The notes: generated by a model from the letters alone, not told the origin. Counted from the stretch's first letter, positions 53,490-62,506 are shown. The stretch: 64,000 nt of DNA from Nocardia colli (GCF_008704205.1 NZ_VXLC01000026.1:26019-90018), one strand, 5' to 3'. Program-made: numbers and translations.

Positions 53490-54842
53490 CTAGCCCGTCT
53501 GGACGCGCCTTCGATGCACGGTCATCGGAAGCGCGTCCACCGGCATGGTGACCGCCGGTTTCGGCCGGGGCTGATGCCCCGGCACGGACACCAATCGCCA
53601 GCGTGCGGCGATGGTCGCGAGCACGATGATCAATTCGGCCCAGGAGAACGTGTCACCGATACAGCCGTGGACGCCGGCGCCGAACGGCATGAACGAATTG
53701 CGCTGGGTCGCGGTCAGGCGATCGGGTAGCCAGCGGTCCGGATCGAATCGCTCCGGGTCGGCGAAGATCTCCGGATTGTGCATGAGCGCGTAGAAGCTGT
53801 AGAGCACCGCCTCGTCACCCGGAATGTGATAGCCGCCGAGTTCGGTGTCCTGAGTGGTCTGCCTGGTCTGGAAGAAACCTTGCGTGCGCAGGCGCAGCGT
53901 TTCGGTGAGCACCCGGCGGGTGTATTCCAATTGGCCGACCGCATCGAATCCGGCCGCCCCGCCGGCCAGTACCCGGTCCACTTCTTCGTGCAGTTGCCGC
54001 TCGACCTCCGGATGGGTGGCGATCTCGTGGAACGCCCACGCCAGGGTATTGCTGATCGTATTGCTGCCGGCGATGAAGAAGGTCAGCACCTCGTCGTGGA
54101 TCTGCTGATCGCTCATGCTCGGCCGGCCGTCGTCGTCGTGGGCGAACAGCATCATCGACAACAGATCGCCGCGATCCACGCCGTCGGCCCGATACTGCCG
54201 GATCGTCTCGTGAATGGTCCGCCGCAGATAGGCCTCCGACTCCCGGTATCGCCGATTCGCCGCGGTCGGCAGCTTCGTCAGCAGGCCGGTGGCGTCCGTC
54301 ATCCGCCGGAACAGCCCGCCGAGCACGGTGCCCGTGGCGTCCATGAACCGGCGCTGATCCAGTGCGGTGCCCGGCGCGAAGATCACCTGGGTCACGTTGG
54401 CCAGGGCGAGTTCGTCCATCACCCGCTCGACCCGCATGGTCTCGCCGTCGGACCAGGCATCGCTCGTCTGCACGACCAATCCGCTGATCAGCGAGCAGTA
54501 GTGGACGATCCGGTTGCGATGGAACGCGGGCTGGAGCAGGCGGCGCTGGCGCCGATGGAACGCGCCGTCGGAGATGCCGAGGCCGTTGCCGAACATGACC
54601 CGGAACCGTTCGGTGATCGGCCCGCCCCTGGCGAATATCTCCGGGGTGCGCATGATCTGGCGCATCAGATCGGCGTCGTTGACCACATACATCGGCCGGC
54701 GGCCGAGGCGGATCACGGTCACCGGATCGCCGGACTGCAAGGACAGCAGCAGATCACCCGGGCTTCGCTTCATTTCGAGTCCGTGGCCGAGCAGCGGCTT
54801 ACCGCCGGGAGTGAGGGTCGGCTGTCGGGAAATCGTGGTCAT
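53490..54842 (-). CDS. Cytochrome P450
   Basis: A 450-aa complete P450. I-helix FFIAGSNTISNT (oxygen-activation AGxxT), K-helix ETLRLR (ExxR), PERFDPDRWLP, and heme loop FGAGVHGCIGDTF with the thiolate Cys about 394. No membrane anchor, so a soluble class I enzyme needing ferredoxin partners, none of which is in the window. Candidate tailoring oxidase; conserved enediyne E7 genes are also P450s, but identity with E7 cannot be decided here. Confidence 0.93.
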   Translation of the reverse strand: MTTISRQPTLTPGGKPLLGHGLEMKRSPGDLLLSLQSGDPVTVIRLGRRPMYVVNDADLMRQIMRTPEIFARGGPITERFRVMFGNGLGISDGAFHRRQRRLLQPAFHRNRIVHYCSLISGLVVQTSDAWSDGETMRVERVMDELALANVTQVIFAPGTALDQRRFMDATGTVLGGLFRRMTDATGLLTKLPTAANRRYRESEAYLRRTIHETIRQYRADGVDRGDLLSMMLFAHDDDGRPSMSDQQIHDEVLTFFIAGSNTISNTLAWAFHEIATHPEVERQLHEEVDRVLAGGAAGFDAVGQLEYTRRVLTETLRLRTQGFFQTRQTTQDTELGGYHIPGDEAVLYSFYALMHNPEIFADPERFDPDRWLPDRLTATQRNSFMPFGAGVHGCIGDTFSWAELIIVLATIAARWRLVSVPGHQPRPKPAVTMPVDALPMTVHRRRVQTG

Positions 54843-54875
54843 CGGTTCGCCGCTTTCTGAATCGGGCCGCGCGGG

Positions 54876-55406
54876 TTACGCATCGCCGTGCGCGGTGTGG
54901 GCGGCCGACGGCACGGTGGCCAGCACCGTGCCGGTTTCCAGCAGCGCCTTGAGGTTGTTCATCAGCCCGGGCCAGCCACCGCTGCCCTCGAGCTGGCCGC
55001 TGATCGCGCGATACATGACGCTGCCCGGCTCGAAGCCGTCGTGGGTTACCAGCAGGCGGACCTTGCCGTCGCCCTCGGGCTCGAGGTCGAAGGTGACCTT
55101 GGTGCGCGGTTCCTTCATGTACTCGGCGAGTTCCTCGGCCGTCCAGCCGAAGAGCATGGCGTGCGCGGGTTGCAGCAGGTGCCAGCTGTAGGTGAGCAGC
55201 CGCGGCGGGTCCGCGGCCAGCACGACCTGCCCCAGATCCTGGAATTCCTCGGTCGGCATGTTCTGCCATTTGACCGGTGACCCCACTCGCCAATCGGATT
55301 GCATGGCGACGCCGAACCAATATCGGCGAGTGAAGTCCGGCTCGGTCAGTGCTGCCCACAGCTGTTCGGGTGTCGTCGCGATGCGGGTGGTGTAGGTGAA
55401 TTCCAT
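54876..55406 (-). CDS. SRPBCC/START-fold protein, copy 2
   Basis: A 176-aa AHSA1-type protein: EFTYTTRIATTPEQLWAALTEPDFTRRYWFG, VLAADPPRLLTYSWH, KVTFDLEPEGDGKVRLLVTHDGF and a C-terminal helix. The second of two close ATGs was chosen because AGAAGG is nine bases upstream. It is 34 bp before the P450 gene on the same strand. Possible enediyne-binding or self-sacrifice protein by fold. Confidence 0.85.
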   Translation of the reverse strand: MEFTYTTRIATTPEQLWAALTEPDFTRRYWFGVAMQSDWRVGSPVKWQNMPTEEFQDLGQVVLAADPPRLLTYSWHLLQPAHAMLFGWTAEELAEYMKEPRTKVTFDLEPEGDGKVRLLVTHDGFEPGSVMYRAISGQLEGSGGWPGLMNNLKALLETGTVLATVPSAAHTAHGDA

Positions 55407-55518
55407 CTTGCTCATCCTTCTGCACTTCGATACTGCTATGACGAATTAATGTCGGCACCCGCATCGCGACGTCACCCACTAACCGTCCAACTCACCTACG
55501 AGTTATCGATCGAGACAG

Positions 55519-55998
55519 CTACAGGTTCGGCGGATGCTCGTCCTGCACCAGCCCGAGGGTGATGTCCTGCTCGAGCGCCGCCTTCAAACCGCTGACGAAA
55601 AAGGCGAAACCGGCGGTGGAATCCCGTACGGCATCGACCTGGGCTTGGAGGTCGCCGCTGTATCCATTCTCCGTTATTTGCAGATATGTCGCGTCGTTTT
55701 CATACGGAGTCAGCGAGAATTCCACGGTGGTCGGGTGGTCGGGATTGTAATTGTCCCAGGTGAATTGGATCCTGCTGTCGATGTCGACCTTTTCCACCCG
55801 GATAGTGCGCGTCGCGCCGTACATTTCCCATTCCCAGGTGAGTTCGGCGCCCTCGGCCATGCGGCCGCTGCTCTTCGTGTACCAGAACCTGGTCGTTATC
55901 GACGGGTCGGCCAGGGCCTCGAAGACGTCGTGCGGTGGGCGGCGGATCAGCATGCGGACGTCCACCGAGGGCGGTTGGATCGACTGCGGCGCAACCAT
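55519..55998 (-). CDS. SRPBCC/START-fold protein, copy 3
   Basis: A 159-aa AHSA1-type protein: VDVRMLIRRPPHDVFEALADPSITTRFWYTKSSG, AELTWEWEMYGATRTIRVEKV and the terminal helix GFAFFVSGLKAALEQD. AGGAGA lies seven bases before the chosen ATG. The central pocket typical of the fold and the tandem arrangement with copy 2 suggest related roles. Confidence 0.85.
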   Translation of the reverse strand: MVAPQSIQPPSVDVRMLIRRPPHDVFEALADPSITTRFWYTKSSGRMAEGAELTWEWEMYGATRTIRVEKVDIDSRIQFTWDNYNPDHPTTVEFSLTPYENDATYLQITENGYSGDLQAQVDAVRDSTAGFAFFVSGLKAALEQDITLGLVQDEHPPNL

Positions 55999-56096
55999 AG
56001 TGTGTCTCCTGTTCACTGAGATTCAGTAAATCTTTCGATAGTAGTTCGGAGCCACAATAACGGTGGATGGGTGTCGCTGTGGGTCATTCGAGCATG

Positions 56097-57809
56097 TCAA
56101 CAGCCCTTTCCCTCGAGCCACAAGTTGGTCAGATCGCCGTTGAGCACCGGGTAGGGCAGCCAGTTCCGCACGGTCGTGGCATGAAACCAGTACTGGTGTG
56201 CGAAGAGCACGGGCACCACCGCGGCGTCCAGCAACACCTCGGCCTCCATCCGGCGGAAGAGCTCGCCTGCCCGCTTCTCGTCCGCCGAAGTGAGTGCGGC
56301 GCTGAGCAACTCGTTGACCTTCTCGTTGCGATAGCGGCCGAAGTTCGAGCCCCAGTCGCCGTCCTCGACCACACCCCGGCTGTCGAACAGGGGTTGCAGA
56401 TAGGTTCTGGCGTTGTTGCCGTACCAGTCCGGTTCCCAGCCGGTGAGGGCGATGTCCCAGCTCTTGCCCGTAGCCGAGCCGGAGAAGTAGTCGGTGAAGA
56501 GTTCGTTGATCGAAACTCCTACCAGCTCAACGGAAATGCCCGCCCGGGCCAGCGCCACCTTGACCGCCTCGGCCGTCTCCGGGTGGATGTCGCGGTCGCG
56601 GAAGACCAGCCGCAGCGTGAGGCCGTTCGGGTATCCGGCGTCGGCGAGCAACTGCCTGGCCAGTTCCGGATCGCCACGGCCGCCGTCGGTCCGGTACGGA
56701 CGGAATTCGCGGTGGGCGGTGCACAGCGGAGGCAGGATCTGGTCGGCGATGTCGTTCAGCCGCGGACCACCCCACACCTTCGACACCGCGGCCTTGTCCA
56801 CCGCGTACTGCAACGCGACGCGGACCTGCCGGTCGGCCATGACCGGACGCGAAAAGTTGATCAGGATATAGGGACTCAGCAATCCGGCCGGATAGACCTC
56901 CAGTCGCGGATCATGGTCGCCGAGCAGCGGCGGGAGTTCCTCGGTGAGCGGCTGAATGTCCCACAGCATGTCGGCCATGCCGGTGGCGACCAGCTCGTGG
57001 GCAGCACGCTCGGACATTCCCTCGCGCACCACGATGGTGTCCACGTGGGCGGCCCGCAGCGGGTCGGACCTCGGTTCCCAGGCGGGATTGCGCTCGAGCA
57101 CGATCTGTTCTCCCGGAACGTAATTCGCCACCCGGTACGGGCCGTTCGAGGCCAGCACGTGGTTGAGTTCGGGACTGCCGGGGACGAAATCGAGGTACTC
57201 GATCGGCGCCGGTGTGGCGAACGGCAGGGCGAGCATGTTCAAGAAGTCGGAGGCCGGATGCCGGGTGGTGAACCGGATCTCCCGGTCCCCCACCGCGCGC
57301 ATACCGCGAATCTCGGTGTGCTCCAGCCGATCCGCGAGGGCGTCCGGTGACGTGCCCGCCATCGCGTTGCGGAACTCGACCATGCCGTCGATCGTGCTCA
57401 GGTAGTAGGCCAGGCCGGGACTGCTCGCCAGCGGGTGAGCCAGGCGCTTGATCCCGCGGACGATATCGCCGGCGACCAGCGGGCGAATGCCCGACGGCGT
57501 GCTCCACCGCAGGTCTTCGGCGAGGGTGAACCGGTATTGCCTGCCGTCCGTGCTGATCCCGCCGTTCGCCACGGTCGGCACAGCGATAGCCAGGTCCGGG
57601 ACGATCTTTCCGGCCTCCTCGCGATTGCGGCTCGCCACGCAGCCGACCAGTTGCCGGGTGTAGGCGCGGATGATGCCGCGGGTCGCCGTGTGATAGGCCA
57701 GCGCGGGGTCGAGATAGTCGACGTCGCCGGCCCCGACCAGGGTGAGCGTGCCGCCGCGCCGGGGCGCCCGGTCCTCGGCAGAGCTTGCGCGAATCGTCGA
57801 TTCCCACAC
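56097..57809 (-). CDS. Leaderless (cytosolic) SBP_bac_5 protein, copy 2
   Basis: A 570-aa paralog of the proteins at 43315 and 57910: LTLVGAGDVDYLDPALAY near the N-terminus, RPLVAGDIVRGIKRL, APIEYLDFVPGSPELN and DIALTGWEPDWYGNNARTYLQPL. The GTG-started N-terminus (MWESTIRASSAEDRAPRRGG) has no hydrophobic signal. Divergent from copy 3 across a 100-bp AT-rich gap. No membrane ABC genes accompany it. Confidence 0.85.
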   Translation of the reverse strand: MWESTIRASSAEDRAPRRGGTLTLVGAGDVDYLDPALAYHTATRGIIRAYTRQLVGCVASRNREEAGKIVPDLAIAVPTVANGGISTDGRQYRFTLAEDLRWSTPSGIRPLVAGDIVRGIKRLAHPLASSPGLAYYLSTIDGMVEFRNAMAGTSPDALADRLEHTEIRGMRAVGDREIRFTTRHPASDFLNMLALPFATPAPIEYLDFVPGSPELNHVLASNGPYRVANYVPGEQIVLERNPAWEPRSDPLRAAHVDTIVVREGMSERAAHELVATGMADMLWDIQPLTEELPPLLGDHDPRLEVYPAGLLSPYILINFSRPVMADRQVRVALQYAVDKAAVSKVWGGPRLNDIADQILPPLCTAHREFRPYRTDGGRGDPELARQLLADAGYPNGLTLRLVFRDRDIHPETAEAVKVALARAGISVELVGVSINELFTDYFSGSATGKSWDIALTGWEPDWYGNNARTYLQPLFDSRGVVEDGDWGSNFGRYRNEKVNELLSAALTSADEKRAGELFRRMEAEVLLDAAVVPVLFAHQYWFHATTVRNWLPYPVLNGDLTNLWLEGKGC

Positions 57810-57839
57810 TGCGACACCGCCTTTCCGTATCCCGCCCCA

Positions 57840-57863
57840 AAGTATACTTCTATTACATATAGT
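57840..57863. promoter_or_regulatory. Divergent promoter/operator between two SBP-like genes
   Basis: Palindrome AAGTATACTT (57840-57849) followed by CTATTACATATAG. Both divergent SBP-like genes must be expressed from this island; the sequence ACTATATGT is also found before the 403-aa protein gene. Confidence 0.5.
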
Positions 57864-57909
57864 GATCTAGAGGATCTTTCGGGACGGTCCGAACCAGGAG
57901 GTCAGAGCA

Positions 57910-59622
57910 ATGAGCGGTGATCAACCCCGGTACGGCGGCACCTTGCGCCTGTACGGACCCGGAAGCATGGATCATGTGGATCCGGCGAGTTCCTACTACA
58001 TGCTGTCCGGGCAGATCATCAGGTTGTTCACCCGCCAGCTGTTCACCTATCGCCCGGTCGCGCACCTGCGCGACTGGAACCAGGTGACGCCGGTGCCCGA
58101 TGTCGCGCTCGAGGTCCCCACGGTCGACAACGGCGGTCTCAGTCGCGACCACCTGACCTATACCGTGCGCCTGCGCCGAGGGGTCCACTGGGACACCGAC
58201 CCGCCGCGCGAGGTGACCGCACACGACTTCGTCCGCGGGTTCAAACGCATGTGCAACCCGGTGCTCCGGGCCGGCGCGATCCACTACTACACCAGCACCA
58301 TCAAGGGCGTAGCCGAATACTGTGACGATTACGCCGCCGCAGTGCCCCAACGGAATCCGGCGCCGGCCGAGCTGGCGCGGTTCCAGAACTCCCGCGACAT
58401 TCCGGGGATCACCGCGGTCGACGATCGGACCCTGGTGTTCGAGTTGATCCGGCCTGCCCTCGATTTCATCCACATCATCTCGATGATGTTCGCGTCCCCG
58501 GCCCCGGTGGAGTACGACGAGTTCGTCCCCGACAGCCCCGAATTCCGGCGCAATGTCAGGTCACTGGGGCCGTACCGGCTGACCCACTACCGCCACGGCG
58601 TGGACCTGCGCATGGCCCGGAACCCGGTGTGGCAGCAGGACACCGATCCGGTGCGGCACCAATATCTGGACGGCGTCGAGGTCGTCATGGAGAAGGCGAC
58701 GCCGGAGCAGGTCGGGCAGCGGATCAGAGCCGGACACGCGGACCTGTCCTGGGCGTCCCCGGTCACCGAGACCTACGACGAGAACCCCACCGATCCGGGC
58801 AACAACCTCGGCTACGCGTTGAATCCCTACCTCGTGTTCAACACGGTCAGCCCGAACGCCGGCGGCGCCATGGGCAAACCCGAAGTGCGCCAGGCGATCT
58901 CCTTCGCGGTCAACAAGGCGACGATGGTCGACATCTTCGACAAGTTGAGCGTCGGCACGGTGATGTGGCCCGCCCGCTCGGCCATCCCGCCGGGAAATTA
59001 CGGCTACGAGGACTTCGATCTCTATGCGACGCCGGGCGATCGAGGCGATCCGGAGCGGGCGCGCGCGCTGCTCGCCGCGGCGGGGTATCCGGACGGACTG
59101 ACGCTGACGATCGCGCATCGCGATGTGGACGCGAACCCCGAAGTCGCCGACGCACTGACCACCGACCTCGCGAAGATCGGCATCACGCTGCGTTCGGTCG
59201 CGCTGGGGCACACCGACTTCTACCCCTTCCTCCGGGACCCGGCGAATGCGCGGGCCGGCGCGTGGGACATCTCGACACCGGCGTGGACGCCGGATTGGTT
59301 CGGCAACAACGGGCGCGCCTTCCTGCAACCGATGTTGCAGACCAACGAGGTTCGCGGCACCGGCAACTACGGCTGCTACAGCAACCCCGATGTCGACCGC
59401 ATGATCGACCAGGCGCTCTCGGCGACCGATCCGGCCGATGCGCACGCGGCGTGGCACGCGGTGGATCTCCAGGTGATGCGGGACGCGGCGATCGTGCCGA
59501 TCCTGGTGCACGCGCCGACCATTCCGCATATCAAGGGCGCCCGGGTGCGCAACGCGATCGCCATGCCCACCATCGATCGCTGGTTCGACCTGTCCAATCT
59601 CTGGCTCGACACCGCCGAATGA
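57910..59622 (+). CDS. Leaderless (cytosolic) SBP_bac_5 protein, copy 3
   Basis: A 570-aa protein closest to copy 1: both share LRLYGPG near the start, LFTRQLFTYR-type segment, DWxxxxPVPD, FVRGFKRM and the APVEYD loop. It opens MSGDQPRYGGTLRL, with no signal. AGGAGG precedes the ATG. The stop overlaps a DUF885 peptidase gene as ATGA, which links an intracellular peptide-binding fold with an intracellular peptidase. Confidence 0.86.
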   Translation: MSGDQPRYGGTLRLYGPGSMDHVDPASSYYMLSGQIIRLFTRQLFTYRPVAHLRDWNQVTPVPDVALEVPTVDNGGLSRDHLTYTVRLRRGVHWDTDPPREVTAHDFVRGFKRMCNPVLRAGAIHYYTSTIKGVAEYCDDYAAAVPQRNPAPAELARFQNSRDIPGITAVDDRTLVFELIRPALDFIHIISMMFASPAPVEYDEFVPDSPEFRRNVRSLGPYRLTHYRHGVDLRMARNPVWQQDTDPVRHQYLDGVEVVMEKATPEQVGQRIRAGHADLSWASPVTETYDENPTDPGNNLGYALNPYLVFNTVSPNAGGAMGKPEVRQAISFAVNKATMVDIFDKLSVGTVMWPARSAIPPGNYGYEDFDLYATPGDRGDPERARALLAAAGYPDGLTLTIAHRDVDANPEVADALTTDLAKIGITLRSVALGHTDFYPFLRDPANARAGAWDISTPAWTPDWFGNNGRAFLQPMLQTNEVRGTGNYGCYSNPDVDRMIDQALSATDPADAHAAWHAVDLQVMRDAAIVPILVHAPTIPHIKGARVRNAIAMPTIDRWFDLSNLWLDTAE

Positions 59623-60878
59623 GCATGCCCGGCAACGACATTCCGGCCGACGAGCCGGTGGTCCGCGAGTACCTGCTGCTGGGGCTGCGCCTGGGCAGAC
59701 TGATCGACGGTTTCGTCGACTGCTGGTTCGGCGATCCGCGGCTCTCCGCCCGAGTGGACGCGGAACCGCCCGCCGATCCGGACGAGCTGGTTCGGCAGGC
59801 GGCCCGGCTGCGGGCCGAACTCGCCGACTCCGGCCTGCCCGACCCGCGGCAGCGGTATCTGTCGGCGCAACTCACGGCGCTGGAATGTGTGGGAAAACGG
59901 CTGTCCGGCACGGACATCCCGTTCTTGGACGAGATCCGCCAGTACTTCGACGTCGACATCGCCCTCGGCGATCCCGAGTCCTACGCGACCGTGCACGACG
60001 CGATCGCCGAGTTGCTCCCCGGCAGCGGCGGCATGCACGAGCGGCTCGACGCGTACTACGAGCGCAACCGCATTCCACCGGACCGCTTGCAGCACGCCGT
60101 ACAAGCCGTCTCCGATGAACTACGCGGGCTAGCCCGCCCCCTGTTCGGCCTGCCGGATGGCGAGTGCGTCGATTACGAAGTGGTGCACGGCAAGCCGTGG
60201 AACGCCTTCAATCGGTATCTGGGCGGCTTCCGCTCGAAGGTCGTGCTCAACGACGAGGCCGGGCGCGCGATCGGCGCCCTGCCGACCCTGGTCACCCACG
60301 AGTCGTATCCGGGCCACCACACCGATCACTGTCTCAAGGAGGCCGGGCTCGTGCGCGAGCACGGACACACCGAGCAGCTCATCTCGCTGGTGAACACTCC
60401 GCAGTGCCTGATCTCCGAAGGCGCCGCCGAACTCGCGCTCGCGGCCGTGCTTGGCCCGGGGTGGGGCGACTGGACAGCGAAAATCCTTGCCGCCGAGGGG
60501 ATCCACACCGACGGCGAGCTGGTCGAGCAGGTGCTGACGCTGGTTCGGCGGCTGTTGCCGGCGCGCCAGGACGCGGCGATCATGCTGCACGACCGCGGGG
60601 CCGACGTCGACGAGGTCACCGATTATCTCCAACGGTGGCTGTTGCTTCCGCGCGACCGGGCCCAGCACATGGTGAGCTTCCTGACCGACCCGCTGTGGCG
60701 GGCGTACACGGTCACCTACATCGAGGGAGCCCGGTTGGTCGGTGCGTGGCTGGCCGCCGGGCCGGCGAATCAGCCTGTTGCCGAACGGTATCAGGGCCTG
60801 CTCCGTAATCCGTTGCTGCCCAGCGACCTTCAGCGCGATCTGGACGTGACGCAGGGGCCACCGGCTACTGCGCGCTGA
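59619..60878 (+). CDS. DUF885-family metallopeptidase-like protein
   Basis: A 419-aa protein with the DUF885 signature HESYPGHH at 227-234 (HExxxGHH, zinc-ligand candidates) and ISEGAAELALAA, where the Glu could be the third ligand. The family resembles thermolysin/oligopeptidase-type metalloenzymes. No signal peptide. Translationally coupled to SBP copy 3 and overlaps the convergent propeller gene by 14 bp. It may cleave or hydrolyse the ligand of the SBP-like protein. Confidence 0.82.
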   Translation: MSMPGNDIPADEPVVREYLLLGLRLGRLIDGFVDCWFGDPRLSARVDAEPPADPDELVRQAARLRAELADSGLPDPRQRYLSAQLTALECVGKRLSGTDIPFLDEIRQYFDVDIALGDPESYATVHDAIAELLPGSGGMHERLDAYYERNRIPPDRLQHAVQAVSDELRGLARPLFGLPDGECVDYEVVHGKPWNAFNRYLGGFRSKVVLNDEAGRAIGALPTLVTHESYPGHHTDHCLKEAGLVREHGHTEQLISLVNTPQCLISEGAAELALAAVLGPGWGDWTAKILAAEGIHTDGELVEQVLTLVRRLLPARQDAAIMLHDRGADVDEVTDYLQRWLLLPRDRAQHMVSFLTDPLWRAYTVTYIEGARLVGAWLAAGPANQPVAERYQGLLRNPLLPSDLQRDLDVTQGPPATAR

Positions 60879-61503
60879 TGCCGGGCACCATGATCGCCCG
60901 CAGCTGCAGGGTGGTGTGATCGCAGTACCAGATCCGGCTGCCGTCCCAGGTCAGTCCGGTCGGATTGCCGGCGACATGGTACGACGCGACCTCGCGACGG
61001 GTCTCCAGGCTGACCAGATTGATCATGGCGCCGTGGTAGTCGGCGTAGGCGAGGTAGTTGTCGGAGACGGTGACGCCGGCGGGCCGGGCACTCACCGGAA
61101 TGGTGTCGATCAGCTGCAGCCCGTCGGTCGTGCGCAGATCGATCGCCTTCCGATCCTCGTAACCGAACCACATCCCGTGCTGGGCCGCTTCGAGTCCGTA
61201 CAACCCTTGGCCCGGACGGGGATTCGGCAACTCGGCGACCGTGTCGGCGGTCAGCGGATCGATCACGCGCAAGACCCGATCGTCGCCGACGACCTGGATC
61301 AGGTGTCCGGCCAACGTGGTCAAGTCCGATCGGACTGCCGCGCAAGGGATTCGGTGTTCGACCGCGCCCGTCGCCGGGTCGATCGCGATGATCTGGTTGA
61401 GCACGCCCTCGGAGAACCAGAGCAGATCCCCCGACCAGGTCAGTCCGCACAGCTTCAGCGCGCGCACCGGGATGTCACGCACCGTTCCGACCGAGATCGG
61501 CAT
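60865..61503 (-). CDS. Cytosolic beta-propeller-like protein, copy 2
   Basis: A 212-aa paralog of the 38831 gene: CGLTWSGDLLWFSEG, IIAIDPATGAVEH, and the last blade GLTWDGSRIWYCDHTTLQLRAI. No export signal. Its ATG overlaps the stop of the PRMT-like gene (TGATG). As with copy 1, the gene's 3' end overlaps a convergent neighbour by 14 bp. Confidence 0.72.
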   Translation of the reverse strand: MPISVGTVRDIPVRALKLCGLTWSGDLLWFSEGVLNQIIAIDPATGAVEHRIPCAAVRSDLTTLAGHLIQVVGDDRVLRVIDPLTADTVAELPNPRPGQGLYGLEAAQHGMWFGYEDRKAIDLRTTDGLQLIDTIPVSARPAGVTVSDNYLAYADYHGAMINLVSLETRREVASYHVAGNPTGLTWDGSRIWYCDHTTLQLRAIMVPGISAQ

Positions 61504-62363
61504 CAGCTTTCCCCTCCTCGGGCGATCGTGCAGTCCAGTCGCCATTCGGTGGCCACCCGGGACCGGGCGGAGCCGGACGGCCGGTGCACCGTCGCCTGGA
61601 CGGCATCGCCGGCGGTCACCGGGGTGTGCCGCAGCGGCCAGATCCACACCGCCCAGTTACAGCCTTGGTACGACGGGAAATTCGACAGGGAGACGCCGTC
61701 GATGAGATCGGCGGTGAAGAATCCCATGACGGCGTGCAGGCTGCCGGACCGGGTGATCGGCAGGCGCACGCGATCCGCGATCGGCACGGGATCGCTGAGC
61801 AGCCGCGGCGCCCGCTGGAAGAAGTGCAGCTGGGCGTGCGGTTCGGCGAATTCCTGCACGGCGTCCAGCCGGAAGCCGTGAAAATCCTGCCCCCACAATC
61901 CCCAGCCTTCGTCGTCGAACTGGATCGCGGCCAGCGTGGTGTTCAGCCCCTGCGGGATGATCCGGCCGTTCGGCCGCAGGTTCTTGCGGGCAACGCTGTC
62001 CAGCACCCGCGTCATGTTCTCTTCCGGGCCGAGATTGCCCATCATCTCCGAGACGATGACATCGGCCTTGCGCGGTAACCGGACCGCGCGCGCGTCACCC
62101 TGGATCAGGGTGAGCTGGTCCTTCAGGTCGTTGGTCGCGATGATGCGTTCGGCGACCGCCGCCATGTCCGGGTCCGCTTCGATCGCGTACACATGCGCGG
62201 CACCGTGTTTCAGCGCCAGCAGCGACAGCGCCAACGTTCCGGCGCCGACGTCGATCACGACCGAGCCGGGCTCGACCGCCTGCGCGAGCGCCTGATCGTA
62301 GGCGTTCATCCGTGGGCGATCGGACAGCATCACCTGGTGCATGAGCAGGATCAACGGATCCAT
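61503..62363 (-). CDS. PRMT-fold SAM-dependent methyltransferase
   Basis: A 286-aa protein. SAM motif I is VVIDVGAGTLALSLLALKHGA, followed by VYAIEADPDMA. It has the protein-arginine-methyltransferase-like double-Glu loop VSEMMGNLGPEENM and a beta-barrel-like C-terminal half. GGGAGG precedes the ATG at MDPLILL. Bacterial PRMT-like enzymes occur in natural-product clusters and may act on small molecules; a protein arginine substrate is not proven. Confidence 0.82.
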   Translation of the reverse strand: MDPLILLMHQVMLSDRPRMNAYDQALAQAVEPGSVVIDVGAGTLALSLLALKHGAAHVYAIEADPDMAAVAERIIATNDLKDQLTLIQGDARAVRLPRKADVIVSEMMGNLGPEENMTRVLDSVARKNLRPNGRIIPQGLNTTLAAIQFDDEGWGLWGQDFHGFRLDAVQEFAEPHAQLHFFQRAPRLLSDPVPIADRVRLPITRSGSLHAVMGFFTADLIDGVSLSNFPSYQGCNWAVWIWPLRHTPVTAGDAVQATVHRPSGSARSRVATEWRLDCTIARGGES

Positions 62364-62432
62364 GATGCCTCCCGCCGGTCGTGGGTGCTGGTCCCTCTCG
62401 TTTGGCGCGGAGAGGGACCAGCAAGGCCGAAC

Positions 62433-62446
62433 TATCACTATTGATA
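62433..62446. promoter_or_regulatory. AT-rich dyad upstream of the PRMT-like gene
   Basis: TATCA-CTAT-TGATA, about 70 bp before the start codon, in the only AT-rich stretch of the gap. Confidence 0.4.
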
Positions 62447-62506
62447 ACTCTAGGAAACTCACCCGAGCGGCCGGCGTCAAGCGACGACCGCCCGGGAAAG
62501 CCCCAC

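Noticed and set aside
43315..59622. Reading the three SBP_bac_5 genes as parts of ABC importers
   Set aside because: They have no export signals and there are no ABC permease or ATPase genes between 33 and 64 kb.
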